Source of the DNA: Candidatus Thorarchaeota archaeon
GTDB taxonomy: Archaea > Asgardarchaeota > Thorarchaeia > Thorarchaeales > Thorarchaeaceae
Assembly: GCA_016839245.1 (NCBI GenBank)
Contig: JAEOUN010000036.1
Location: forward strand, 1 to 52,355
Direction: 5' to 3'
Length of the DNA stretch: 52,355 nt
The notes beneath the pieces are model-generated. The model saw only the letters and a program-made list of their open reading frames with translations, made no database searches and was not told the origin of the DNA. Position 1 is the stretch's first letter. Each line of letters starts with the position of its first letter. A program made the position numbers and the translations under genes. Of this stretch, positions 16,923-25,302 are shown piece by piece.

Positions 16923-17834
16923 TTAGATTGCTACAAGTTTTCCGTGTTTCTCTTCGATCAGATTTCTCACAATCAATGAATCAATATGATGCTCAATCAT
17001 CCAAGTTTCGAATTGTAAAAAGACTGGATCAACGAGAGAAGGATAGATGATTGGACTCATGGTGATATCTTCAATTGATTTTGCGCCACCCATTATAGCT
17101 GTTAATACAATGTCCTCACGAATGTCTATCTGCTTCTCGTACGCTGCTAGAGCCGTTTTATAATCCTTAATTATAGGATTCTGAAGATGCCCACTAATTA
17201 AAGCGTCATAGTCATTATCTTGAAGTCTATATATTGAGCGTCTGAATTCTGAGATTGAGGAATTTGGATGCCCGTAATATGGTCCGAATTCAGTTAAGTC
17301 AATATCTGCCGCGAAGATAGCATTGGATTCCAGAATCTCAAAGCACATATGATCTGGCGTATGTCCTGGTGTGTATAATGTCTTTATTGTTATTTCCCCT
17401 AACGATAACTTGGTTCCATTTGATACAACTTCATCAGCATGCCCTTCCTCTAGAGCCCCATACATTTTGGAATTGACTAATTGTTCCCAGAGACCTCGAA
17501 CAGGATTTGCCCTGTGAAATCCAAGAAACTCTTTCATCATTTCTTTGTTATCAAACAGTGGCGCTGTAATTTCATTGGCGACAATCTTGCATTTGGATAA
17601 TCTATGGAGTCTTGTGGCATGTGTAATATGATCTGGATGAATGTGACTAAGAATTACTGTATCGATGTCTTTGAGTGCTTTATCCTTACTCTGTAGTAAT
17701 GCTCTAAGATCCTCAATGCCACAACCTGGATCAATGACTGTTATTTCATCCGAGAATATGACTAATGAGTTACATCTAGGAAATGCTCCGCTAACGACAA
17801 CAAAGAGACCTTCTCCCATTTCTATGAAAGTCAT
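16923..17834 (-). CDS. Metallo-beta-lactamase fold hydrolase
   Basis: About 303 residues with the MBL metal ligands: SHIHPDH (residues 64-70), TPGHTPDH, an Asp in FAADIDLT, and a final SGH. This set binds two metals, as in glyoxalase II-like hydrolases and related redox proteins; no flavodoxin domain is attached, so it is not an FprA-type protein. The C-terminal ~80 residues are helical, as in many archaeal MBL hydrolases. GAGAGGT lies 8 nt before ATG 17834; a GTG directly before it is the alternative start. The substrate is unknown. Confidence 0.85.
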   Translation of the reverse strand: MTFIEMGEGLFVVVSGAFPRCNSLVIFSDEITVIDPGCGIEDLRALLQSKDKALKDIDTVILSHIHPDHITHATRLHRLSKCKIVANEITAPLFDNKEMMKEFLGFHRANPVRGLWEQLVNSKMYGALEEGHADEVVSNGTKLSLGEITIKTLYTPGHTPDHMCFEILESNAIFAADIDLTEFGPYYGHPNSSISEFRRSIYRLQDNDYDALISGHLQNPIIKDYKTALAAYEKQIDIREDIVLTAIMGGAKSIEDITMSPIIYPSLVDPVFLQFETWMIEHHIDSLIVRNLIEEKHGKLVAI

Positions 17835-17912
17835 CACAAAAAACCTCTCAAGAAATAATTAGAAAGGGCTTGATAGCCTAGTACATAGGTCTATCAGCCA
17901 AATCAATTAATA

Positions 17913-18350
17913 TTATACTCCAGTCATTTTGACCTTTTCTTCAGCCTCAGCTCTTGCTGCTTGACGCCAAGTTCTGAAGCTACCCCACATCACTGGGATT
18001 ACAAAAGCCATAATGAGGAACATAATAAGCATGACATTTACGACATCCGTTTTAGTTGGAATATTCCCCGCCTGCAGTGTGTCCCACCAGATTCCAAGCA
18101 TCACTAGGATCGCTGTTGGAAAGAATAATATGGTGAGAGCGAAAAATATCAGAAATCCGATTAAAGGCGATTTCTGAATAATTCTTGCAAAGACACCCAA
18201 ATAGGGGTGTTTCTGCCAACGGGATCCTTCATGGACAATCCAGAATATGATGAACAACACTAAATTAGCGATAAATGGGATAAGCATTATTTCTAGCCAC
18301 ATTTCGGAAGACTCCAAATGCGTTGAAACGCTGAGGTTTATGACACGCAT
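17913..18350 (-). CDS. Small membrane protein, unknown
   Basis: A 145-residue protein with three membrane helices (about 20-40, 65-90 and 105-125) and a short charged tail rich in Ala, Glu and Lys. It has no recognised family. The first ATG (18350) gives 16 polar residues before MWLEIMLIPF. ATG 18302 would start directly at the first helix and fits a TATA-like box near 18366, so the start is uncertain. It lies 75 nt upstream of the MBL gene on the same strand. Confidence 0.6.
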   Translation of the reverse strand: MRVINLSVSTHLESSEMWLEIMLIPFIANLVLFIIFWIVHEGSRWQKHPYLGVFARIIQKSPLIGFLIFFALTILFFPTAILVMLGIWWDTLQAGNIPTKTDVVNVMLIMFLIMAFVIPVMWGSFRTWRQAARAEAEEKVKMTGV

Positions 18351-18505
18351 TTAAAGGCTTTGATTTAAGACACACTTTGAATCAATCGTTCAAAAATGGT
18401 CTTTTTGATATTTTAGTCCGATTGTATTTTACCCAATACGGTATCAGTATTCGACAATGAATAAGAAATGCAAATCCTGACTCGGTTTAATCTCTAGCTG
18501 ATTAA

Positions 18506-19666
18506 TCATTCTTCTTCTTTCTTCTTTATTCTCAGCGTTTCCGCTGCAGTCCTCCAAGAATTTGCCTTAAAATTCCTAGCAGATTCAATATTCATCTTTT
18601 TTTCTTTAGAGTGTTTAGTCATCTGTTCTTCGTCCGTAATTGATATGTCCAATTTCTTTAAAGCAGGTTTTTTAGTGCGCTTGCTAATATCAACTGCTTG
18701 GAGTAGATTATGTACATAGAGGTTTACAAAGAATTGCTGACTCTGTGATGAAAGACCTTGTGAGAGATTCTTACATCCCTCACAATTACATTCTTGAAAT
18801 TTTGCATTTCTGACTGGTTCACTTTTTGACTTGAGAAGATACTGTCTTCTTGCAGTAATATAAAGGATAGCAGATGTATCAACACTATCTATGTTAATTC
18901 TATGGAGATAGTATTGCAATAATCCCATATGGGGGAGACCAAAGACATGGAGCCAAAATTTCTTTGTAATTTCTCGAACATATAATAGGACTTTCTCCAA
19001 TAATTCTTTGCTGTGGCGATATAAGGGAATAACACCTCCCATTGCAAAGCAGGTTATCCCTAGACTTCTGTAATAATCAAACAAATTATCAATTGTAGAC
19101 TGTGAATGTCCTTGAATCACTGCTATGATTTTTGAAGAAGGAACAATCTCTAGCAATTCAAGAAGATTCTTTCTAATTTTTTCCACTTTAAAATTAACAT
19201 GGAAATCATCATCACTTGGAAGTATAATCTCATCGGGTGCAACAAAATAGTCTGCTCCCGTCAATTGATAGACTTCGAAAATTTGCTCATTTGAAAGTTG
19301 AATTTCAACATCAATTCCAAGTTCTTTTGCTAGACCTGCCTTCTTTGCTTCCATTTCGAATACTCCCGTATCCACAACTAGAGTATTTTGCTTTGGAAAA
19401 CCAAGTTCTAGAAGTCCTTCTTTCAATGTCTTGCCTGATCTGACTATTTCATCAAGCCAAAAGTCACTTGACCGATAGATATCATATGCAGTAAAAAGAC
19501 TTGCTTTTGTGAACGTCCAATCGATTAGAGGTGGTTCGCGAAATATATTCATAGAACAAAAATGATTTTTTGGAATTAGCCGAGATAATTTTCTATCTCG
19601 TTTTTCTCCCCTCATTAAATACTCACGCCCTACATCATATTGTCTTAATCCAACATGATACATCAT
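18506..19666 (-). CDS. TGT-superfamily (queuine/archaeosine tRNA-ribosyltransferase-like) protein
   Basis: A 386-residue protein whose core matches tRNA-guanine transglycosylases, which swap a guanine base for a 7-deazaguanine. VVDTGVF carries the candidate general acid D99 (DSGGF in classical enzymes), IAVIQG and AMGGVIP match the substrate-binding loops, and D263 in SVDTSAILY sits at the nucleophile position. C293, C295, C298 and H319 rebuild the structural zinc site (CxCxxC...H). The N-terminus and loops are diverged and no PUA domain is present, so this is not a standard archaeal TgtA. It could be a DpdA-like DNA-modifying enzyme or an alternative tRNA enzyme. It lies 34 nt downstream of the DNA ligase gene. 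It ends in a Lys/Glu-rich tail. Confidence 0.72.
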   Translation of the reverse strand: MMYHVGLRQYDVGREYLMRGEKRDRKLSRLIPKNHFCSMNIFREPPLIDWTFTKASLFTAYDIYRSSDFWLDEIVRSGKTLKEGLLELGFPKQNTLVVDTGVFEMEAKKAGLAKELGIDVEIQLSNEQIFEVYQLTGADYFVAPDEIILPSDDDFHVNFKVEKIRKNLLELLEIVPSSKIIAVIQGHSQSTIDNLFDYYRSLGITCFAMGGVIPLYRHSKELLEKVLLYVREITKKFWLHVFGLPHMGLLQYYLHRINIDSVDTSAILYITARRQYLLKSKSEPVRNAKFQECNCEGCKNLSQGLSSQSQQFFVNLYVHNLLQAVDISKRTKKPALKKLDISITDEEQMTKHSKEKKMNIESARNFKANSWRTAAETLRIKKKEEE

Positions 19667-19700
19667 TTTGTTGGTTTCTTTGCTTATTTAAACCAGCCAA

Positions 19701-21374
19701 CTAACGCGCCTTGAATCTAAACTGGTTGTCGTATATCTCCCGTAATTCTGAGAGCGTTGTCACATCTTGAGTCCCTTTGTCTGTTCTGATTTTGATGATT
19801 CTAGCAAATCGTAAAGCCATTCCTGATTTGTATTTTGGACTCTCCTGTATTTCTGATGCTAGAACTTCTACTACTATTTCTGGTTTTACTCTGATGAAAC
19901 CGCGAGATTCTGAAACCTGAATTTGTTCGAGTTTTTTAGTCATCTCCTCGAATTCTGTATCAGTCAAACCCTTGAATGTCTTTCCTATCATTACGAACTC
20001 ATCTGAATCCTCATCTCGAGCCGCTAGATGATAATCTGAATACCATCTATTTCTACGACCATATCCCCTCTCTGCTGCGATAATGACCAAATCTAGAGTT
20101 TCCAGAGTATGTTTTATCTTCAACCAATTTTTGCCACGTATGCCTGGTACATATGTGGAATCAAGTTTTTTGGCAAGTACTCCTTCATGCCCCAGTGTTC
20201 TTGTTTTGTTAAAGAAAGCCTTTGCTTCTTCCAGATCTTGAGTCGCAATTTTTTCCACAAGTAACTCCTTTGGTATATTTTCTTCTAATAACTGCCTTCT
20301 CTCGCTGTATGTACTATCAATAATCATTGCATCATTTAGTTGAAGCATATCAAAAACATAGAGTTCAAGTTTAACCTCTCTATGTATTTCATCAACATCT
20401 TGACTTCTTCCGAATCTACGCATTACTATTTGAAATGGATATGGTGTACCATCTTCTGCCACAGCAACAACTTCGCCATCAAGAATGAGTTGATCTATCT
20501 GCACTTTTTCGTGTATCAGTTTTACAATATCTGGCATACTCTCCGTGACATCGTTCAGTCTTCTAGAAAAGATCCTAACTTCTTTTCCGGATTTGTGTAT
20601 TTGGACTCTTGCGCCATCTAGTTTTATTTCAAGTGCAATTGGTCCTACTGTCAAAGCTGTTTCCAAATCATCAATGGGGCTTGCAAGCATAGGTTTCAAA
20701 GGTGTCATGATTTTGATTGTCGTCTTCTGTAGTTCCGCAGATCCCCCTTGAGATGCAATATTTGCGATGATTCCTATATTGCCAGTAAAGCTCCACGCTC
20801 TCCGAACCAAGTCGCTATCAATGGCAAATGCTTCTGCAATACACTCCACTAATAATCCCTCTGAGAGTCCAGTTCTCATATCATTCAAAATAAGCGCTGT
20901 AAGATATCGTGCTTCTCGTGGTGATGCATCGACATACAGATTTCTAATAAGTAATTGCTTCTCCTTTGTTGAACCAGGTCCTGACGCATGTGCGATTTTC
21001 AAGAAGATTGAATACACTCTCTTAATTGTCAAAGATTCCTGAAATAATACCAATTGCTTCGATAACTGCTTGGATGATAACAATGCTGCAACTGCTTCGC
21101 CAATATCACCCTCATAGTATTCATGTAGCTGATCATCACCAAACTCAGTTAACTCCTTTAATGCATTGAAAAGGCCTCTCCATGATACATTGAGACTCCT
21201 ATCAGAACTCTCTGGAAAGACTTTTCCCGCAAGGAATAGAGATGCGGGTTCTATCTCTGCTTGATCTAAATTTCTTAGAAATTGGGAAACAATCGCTATC
21301 TTCTTTTTTCTCTTTGTTGTTTGACTCACCTGATCAAGAGTGTCTGCTAATCTTTCAAATTCCATATTTCTCAT
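19701..21374 (-). CDS. lig: ATP-dependent DNA ligase
   Basis: A 557-residue archaeal ligase that seals nicks in duplex DNA during replication and repair. An N-terminal DNA-binding domain (1-220) precedes the adenylation domain with the KLDG motif (K251 in ALEIKLDGARVQI), further nucleotidyltransferase motifs (RRLNDVT, LDGEVVA, EGVLAKKLDS, WLKIK), and a C-terminal OB domain containing GRRNRWYSDYHL and RFARI. The length is normal for the family. ATG 21374 and ATG 21365 are both plausible starts. It is followed after 34 nt by the TGT-like gene, so the two are probably cotranscribed. Confidence 0.96.
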   Translation of the reverse strand: MRNMEFERLADTLDQVSQTTKRKKKIAIVSQFLRNLDQAEIEPASLFLAGKVFPESSDRSLNVSWRGLFNALKELTEFGDDQLHEYYEGDIGEAVAALLSSKQLSKQLVLFQESLTIKRVYSIFLKIAHASGPGSTKEKQLLIRNLYVDASPREARYLTALILNDMRTGLSEGLLVECIAEAFAIDSDLVRRAWSFTGNIGIIANIASQGGSAELQKTTIKIMTPLKPMLASPIDDLETALTVGPIALEIKLDGARVQIHKSGKEVRIFSRRLNDVTESMPDIVKLIHEKVQIDQLILDGEVVAVAEDGTPYPFQIVMRRFGRSQDVDEIHREVKLELYVFDMLQLNDAMIIDSTYSERRQLLEENIPKELLVEKIATQDLEEAKAFFNKTRTLGHEGVLAKKLDSTYVPGIRGKNWLKIKHTLETLDLVIIAAERGYGRRNRWYSDYHLAARDEDSDEFVMIGKTFKGLTDTEFEEMTKKLEQIQVSESRGFIRVKPEIVVEVLASEIQESPKYKSGMALRFARIIKIRTDKGTQDVTTLSELREIYDNQFRFKAR

Positions 21375-21492
21375 ATATCCTTAATCATGGATGTACTTGT
21401 CTTTTGTGCCATTTCTCATTCATTTTTCATCTGTATTGCACTGTTCGTTGCATCTATAACCTGAGAATATTGTCTAGATTTAGGTATAAACC

Positions 21493-22092
21493 ATGGGTAG
21501 CATTTGGTTTAGTAAGAAAGCTTTCCTCTATTTTGGTGGAGCTGCAATTATACTTCTTGGTGGCTTTATTGTAATTGTTTCTCCTCATAATTACATATTG
21601 TATCCTATGAGTGAAAGCCTTCACAAGCCATGGTCAATGAATAACAAAAGCGGATTCTATCCCCAATTAGAAATATCGATTTCCGTACGACCAGTAAATG
21701 CGACAATAGTAGAATTGGATCTAGTCATAATGGATAATTCAACTACAGAGTTGACAACAGTAAATATGACTATAGGTCCTGAGTATCAAATTGGTTCTAC
21801 TACTCAGACGTTAATCGGGCCGCAAAGTGTGATATATGAATACAGTACGGACATTGATTTGCCTTTTGGTAACTATACTGTATGGTTTGACAAGATTGAA
21901 GGCGCATCAATCCTTGATTTAGGATTAAAACAAGAAAGTGATTATCGAATTTGGATTGGTATTGGTGGCTTTATGAATTTCTTGGGGATTGCAATGATAA
22001 TCGGCGGTTATTTGATGAAAGGCACATTTCTTCCATCTGATACTGACACAATTGTTGATTGGGGCTATGATGAGAAACAAGAAAATCAATGA
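21493..22092 (+). CDS. Membrane protein with an extracellular domain, unknown
   Basis: A 199-residue protein with a signal-anchor helix (about 8-30), an external domain of about 115 residues rich in Thr, Asn and beta-strand pattern with several N-glycosylation-type sequons (NAT, NST, NMT, NYT), then a second helix (about 155-175) and a short acidic cytoplasmic tail. No family is recognised. The start ATG 21493 is 118 nt from the divergent ligase gene. It could be a surface or stalk protein; no function is claimed. Confidence 0.6.
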   Translation: MGSIWFSKKAFLYFGGAAIILLGGFIVIVSPHNYILYPMSESLHKPWSMNNKSGFYPQLEISISVRPVNATIVELDLVIMDNSTTELTTVNMTIGPEYQIGSTTQTLIGPQSVIYEYSTDIDLPFGNYTVWFDKIEGASILDLGLKQESDYRIWIGIGGFMNFLGIAMIIGGYLMKGTFLPSDTDTIVDWGYDEKQENQ

Positions 22093-22163
22093 TTGATACT
22101 AATCCCATTTTTGATTCAATATTGATAGATAGAGTAAGGATGTTATTGTTCATGATTACGTGT

Positions 22164-22189
22164 ACATTATAATGTGTACATAATAATGT
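22164..22189. promoter_or_regulatory. Tandem palindromic operator candidate
   Basis: ACATTATAATGT (22164-22175) is a perfect 12-bp palindrome and is followed 2 bp later by ACATAATAATGT (22178-22189), which differs at one base. The two sites have a 14-bp period and directly precede a TATA-like TATATATT (from about 22190). They lie about 40-60 bp before a winged-helix regulator gene, so autoregulation by that protein is a simple hypothesis. Confidence 0.5.
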
Positions 22190-22227
22190 ATATATTGGTA
22201 TTCGTCCTATAATTACTTAGAACAAAG

Positions 22228-22557
22228 ATGTCAATGCCTACTGAGTTGCCAAGCTCTCCAAAATATTTCATTGCCATGAGTAAAGTAATTGCAGAGTTGA
22301 AGAATGGTAATCCTATGTCTATCGGTGCTCTTTCAAGGAAACTGGGCATTGATCGAAGGACTGTTGGGAGAGTTGTAGATATTCTACTAGATGTCCAAGA
22401 AACCTTGTCCACCCAAGAGATACGAACAAGACGCGTGGGTCGTCGATTTGTCATTGAATTTAAACAACGTACAAATCAAGCTCGTGAAATTCTAAGATCC
22501 GCACATGATGTTGTGAGGAGAAAGACTTCGTTTTCTATTCTTAAGAGGCAAAAATAA
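22228..22557 (+). CDS. Winged-helix DNA-binding protein
   Basis: A 109-residue protein with a helix-turn-helix around residues 25-60: MSIGALSRKLGIDRRTVGRVVDILLDVQ. It is followed by a beta-wing-like RTRRVGRRFVIEF and a basic C-terminal helix. It resembles small archaeal MarR/ArsR-like regulators without ligand-binding cysteines. Its stop overlaps the start of the next gene by one base (TAATG), so the two are translationally coupled. The tandem palindromes at 22164-22189 are a likely binding site. Confidence 0.75.
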   Translation: MSMPTELPSSPKYFIAMSKVIAELKNGNPMSIGALSRKLGIDRRTVGRVVDILLDVQETLSTQEIRTRRVGRRFVIEFKQRTNQAREILRSAHDVVRRKTSFSILKRQK

Positions 22558-23087
22558 TGTCCACAAAAATAGGTGTTACTCTAACACTCACATTTGCGAT
22601 GTTATGTGTCATCACTAGTAGTATTCTCATGACTCGATTTGGGAATATCGTTAGCACTCAATTGATACTTATTCTGATTATTGCAGCAATTGGCGAGCAT
22701 CATGTTTCAGGTAAAGGTTATTATCATTACACAAAGAAGAATGGTCTGTTCATTGGACGTGTTCCGCTATGGATTCCACTTATGTGGGCTGTTGCAATCC
22801 AAGGTTCGTTTGCTCTTCTTTTAGTTTTGAGATTCAATACTACAGAAGCTGTAGCTTTATCTGGTGTAATTTGTACTTCACTGGATTTCTATTTCATTGA
22901 ACCTCTACTATCTAGGAAAATAGGCATGTGGTTGTGGAACTCAGTAGAGAATGGTTACTTTAGATTTATTCCCACTCGAATCAATAGGTTTACTGCTCCA
23001 TTTGGGAATTATGTGACATGGATGATATTTCCGGTCATTCTAAATGCATTTCTAAACTATTCTTTTCTAATACTGACTCAAATTTAG
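22557..23087 (+). CDS. CruF/DUF422-like membrane protein
   Basis: A 176-residue protein with about five membrane segments. The pattern GEHHVSGKGYYHYT, VPLWIPLMW, SLDFYFIEPLLSRKIGMWLW and a late aromatic-Pro segment with FGNYVTW follow the order of conserved elements in CruF (bisanhydrobacterioruberin/carotenoid 1',2'-hydratase, DUF422), which hydrates an end double bond of C50 or C40 carotenoids. The protein is shorter than typical CruF and no carotenoid gene is in the window, so another isoprenoid substrate is possible. It is translationally coupled to the winged-helix regulator. Confidence 0.6.
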   Translation: MSTKIGVTLTLTFAMLCVITSSILMTRFGNIVSTQLILILIIAAIGEHHVSGKGYYHYTKKNGLFIGRVPLWIPLMWAVAIQGSFALLLVLRFNTTEAVALSGVICTSLDFYFIEPLLSRKIGMWLWNSVENGYFRFIPTRINRFTAPFGNYVTWMIFPVILNAFLNYSFLILTQI

Positions 23088-23183
23088 ATAAAGTTTCTAT
23101 CCCACCCTAGTGTTACGGGAGAAATGCCTCCGTTGTACACAGGCTCATTTTGATGTAAAACATTATGAATCTCGTGGAGCACT

Positions 23184-23420
23184 ATGGAGAACGACGAAAT
23201 GAAATGGCTACTCAAGGGAAAGATGGTCTGCGATTTCAGAGGTTTCCCACTGGGTCGAGTTAAGAAAGTCTGGTTTGATGACAGTAATGGACCAATGGTT
23301 ATTGTTGAACGGAGAGGATCTCTTGAGTCACATTTGAATTCATGGGAAGCCATTCCACTTAGAGCCGTTGATTCTGTTACTGAGCATGTCAGATTGAAAC
23401 CACCAATTTTTGCAGAATAG
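23184..23420 (+). CDS. PRC-barrel domain protein
   Basis: A 78-residue protein that is essentially one PRC-barrel-like domain: MKWLLKGKMVCDFRGFPLG, then VKKVWFDDSNGPMVIVE, and IPLRAVDSVTEHVRL at the end. Stand-alone PRC-barrels in archaea are thought to act as protein- or RNA-interaction modules, and some are linked to cell division. A GGAG stretch precedes the ATG closely. The next gene starts 31 nt after its stop, so an operon with the thioredoxin-like gene is likely. Confidence 0.7.
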   Translation: MENDEMKWLLKGKMVCDFRGFPLGRVKKVWFDDSNGPMVIVERRGSLESHLNSWEAIPLRAVDSVTEHVRLKPPIFAE

Positions 23421-23438
23421 AATTCAAAAACATGTCGT

Positions 23439-23446
23439 AGGAGATG
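23439..23446 (+). promoter_or_regulatory. Ribosome binding site for the thioredoxin-like gene
   Basis: AGGAGATG lies 5 nt before ATG 23452. It rules against the longer frame that begins at 23410. Confidence 0.7.
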
Positions 23447-23451
23447 AAAGA

Positions 23452-23790
23452 ATGCAACAGCGAATAATGCTAGATTATGACCTTTTGTTAGACCAAGAAT
23501 CAATTCAGCATGAGAATGAACCACTTCAAATAAACGTCTTTACAAGCCAGTATTGTTCATTTTGTAGTGATGCACTTGATGTTGTCTATTCTGCTGTGGA
23601 TAGATTGTCTTCTATTCGAAAATCCATTCACGTTGTAGAAACAACAATTGATGATAAACCCTCATTGGTTGAAGATTTGAATATATTGGCATTACCAATG
23701 ATTCAGGTTGGACACCTCAGGATTATTGGATTACCTCGTGCTGAAGATGTTGAAAAGCTGGTCAACCAAACGATTCTCATGGGTCTCTAA
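23452..23790 (+). CDS. Thioredoxin/glutaredoxin-like protein
   Basis: A 112-residue thioredoxin-fold protein with redox motif C35-x-x-C38 (SQYCSFC) after the first strand LQINVFTS, the cis-Pro element ALPMIQVG, and a final IIGLPRAEDVEKLV helix. A 24-residue N-terminal extension precedes the fold. It probably acts as a small cytosolic disulfide reductase; the partner is unknown. ATG 23452 is chosen because of the ribosome binding site at 23439-23446. It converges on the amidohydrolase gene, with the stops 9 nt apart. Confidence 0.78.
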   Translation: MQQRIMLDYDLLLDQESIQHENEPLQINVFTSQYCSFCSDALDVVYSAVDRLSSIRKSIHVVETTIDDKPSLVEDLNILALPMIQVGHLRIIGLPRAEDVEKLVNQTILMGL

Positions 23791-23799
23791 TCTACTGGT

Positions 23800-24552
23800 C
23801 TAGAACTGTAACCCAAGTATTAACCATGCATTCTCGCTCAACACCAATCTTCGAGTTTCGACATTCATATCAATCATATTTAATGCGGCAGTCATATCAA
23901 CATACTGAGTATGATACCCGGATCCAAACACCAACTTACGAATACCAATATCTTGAACTAATGCGTCTAGAAATACTCTCAATGGAGATTCCACGAGTTT
24001 GATGAATGTTGTAGAGAGTTCAATCCACATATTCTTCCTTGAAACTAGAGGGATAATTTGAGGAAATCCGAAAAGACCACCCATGCTCAATATCACAAAT
24101 TTTCCATCATTATAAACTGACGAGATTGCATCGAAGAATGTAATTGTATCACTTGTCATGTTTTGTATCTGAAAATAAATCGGTAAGTTCTCTTTAACTG
24201 CATAATTAACGATTGATTGGGCAGCAGGATCTGATGGATGGAATGTTTCATCACTTAGAATCAATGCAACGCAACCATCATCAATATACTCTCTGAGTTG
24301 TGCTTTGGCAATATCTATTGGTCTTGGAATGATTGAACATGCAGTATATAATCGATCGGGATATATCTCTGTAGCTTTAAGGTACAACTCATTTGAAATC
24401 CAAGGGACATTAGGCGTTAAAACAGCTCTTTCCACTCCAAAAACATCCATCCTCGAAATGAGCATGTCGACCTCTTCGTTTAGAGTATCAAAATTCACAT
24501 CATTGACTTCATTGTGACTTGTCCCAAGGTGAGTATGGATATCTGTGGTCAT
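23800..24552 (-). CDS. Amidohydrolase-family (TIM-barrel) protein
   Basis: A 250-residue protein resembling amidohydrolase family 2. It has TDIHTHLG at the N-terminus (the HxH metal motif), a middle segment PNVPWISNELYLKATEIYPD, and the later VFGSGYHTQY in place of the usual FGSDxP element. The second-half His ligand is not clear by eye (LPIYFQIQN stands where family members often have an H), so catalysis may be altered or lost. The substrate is unknown. Confidence 0.7.
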   Translation of the reverse strand: MTTDIHTHLGTSHNEVNDVNFDTLNEEVDMLISRMDVFGVERAVLTPNVPWISNELYLKATEIYPDRLYTACSIIPRPIDIAKAQLREYIDDGCVALILSDETFHPSDPAAQSIVNYAVKENLPIYFQIQNMTSDTITFFDAISSVYNDGKFVILSMGGLFGFPQIIPLVSRKNMWIELSTTFIKLVESPLRVFLDALVQDIGIRKLVFGSGYHTQYVDMTAALNMIDMNVETRRLVLSENAWLILGLQF

Positions 24553-24600
24553 CTAAACATCCCATTGTTATAGAGAAAAGACTCCCTTTTCTATTAATGT

Positions 24601-25287
24601 ATGATATCATCATTACAAACATTATCTCTATATGCGAACTATCTCCATCTTCGTACGAGTACAGTGACCGAAAAAACAAAAGAACGTCATATTAGTCTAG
24701 AGAAGCAACTCAGACACATCGCGCAAGATATGCAAATAGATCAGTTCATGCTTCTTGAATATCTTGTTCCTGTGATTGATGGCTGCAAAGCAGCTTTGAA
24801 TGTAAGCATAGACCGAGCCAGATCATTAGAGAAGATGTCTGAACATGAATTTGAAGAATATATGATTAGTGCAGAAAGTTCTTTCAGAGATATCGGATTT
24901 TGTTTCAAAGCAACGGATACTAATGAAGAGTCTTCCATTGTGTTTCAAAAAGGAAAAGTGTTTGTTTATGATGAGTGCCTTGAATCAAGTATAACTATCT
25001 CTGCATCTCTAGAGACCTTGCTAACAATTCTCGATACTGATTCCAAGGAATCTCCAGTTGAGCTATTGGGAACTGAAATTAAAATAAATGGTGATGATAC
25101 ACAAGATATCATCCAAGGGCTTGGACTTCTTTGCTATCCTTCTCTATTACGAATTGCCAAATCTGGGGTTGATCCTTCATCACTTCTTGCAGAAGATGCG
25201 GATTCAATTATTATGGCTGCGGCATCTGACCTTATGATAAAGATGATACGAAAATGGATTGACATCCAATTAGCTCTTGAAGAGTAA
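24601..25287 (+). CDS. Uncharacterised protein with possible SCP2-like domain
   Basis: A 228-residue protein. The N-terminal ~95 residues are helical and charged. Residues from about 115 to 185 (SSIVFQKGKVFVYDEC, then SITISASLETLLTIL, then VELLGTEIKINGDDTQDI) follow the order of an SCP2 sterol-carrier-like domain: a strand, a 'dadvtl' segment, a helix, and a G-x-hydrophobic-K-G-D turn. The match is by pattern only. SCP2-like proteins bind lipids or acyl-CoA. The ATG 24601 start lacks a clear ribosome binding site, and GTG 24661 is an alternative. The gene runs convergently into the acuC-like gene. Confidence 0.5.
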   Translation: MISSLQTLSLYANYLHLRTSTVTEKTKERHISLEKQLRHIAQDMQIDQFMLLEYLVPVIDGCKAALNVSIDRARSLEKMSEHEFEEYMISAESSFRDIGFCFKATDTNEESSIVFQKGKVFVYDECLESSITISASLETLLTILDTDSKESPVELLGTEIKINGDDTQDIIQGLGLLCYPSLLRIAKSGVDPSSLLAEDADSIIMAAASDLMIKMIRKWIDIQLALEE

Positions 25288-25302
25288 ATTGTCTTCACAC
25301 TG

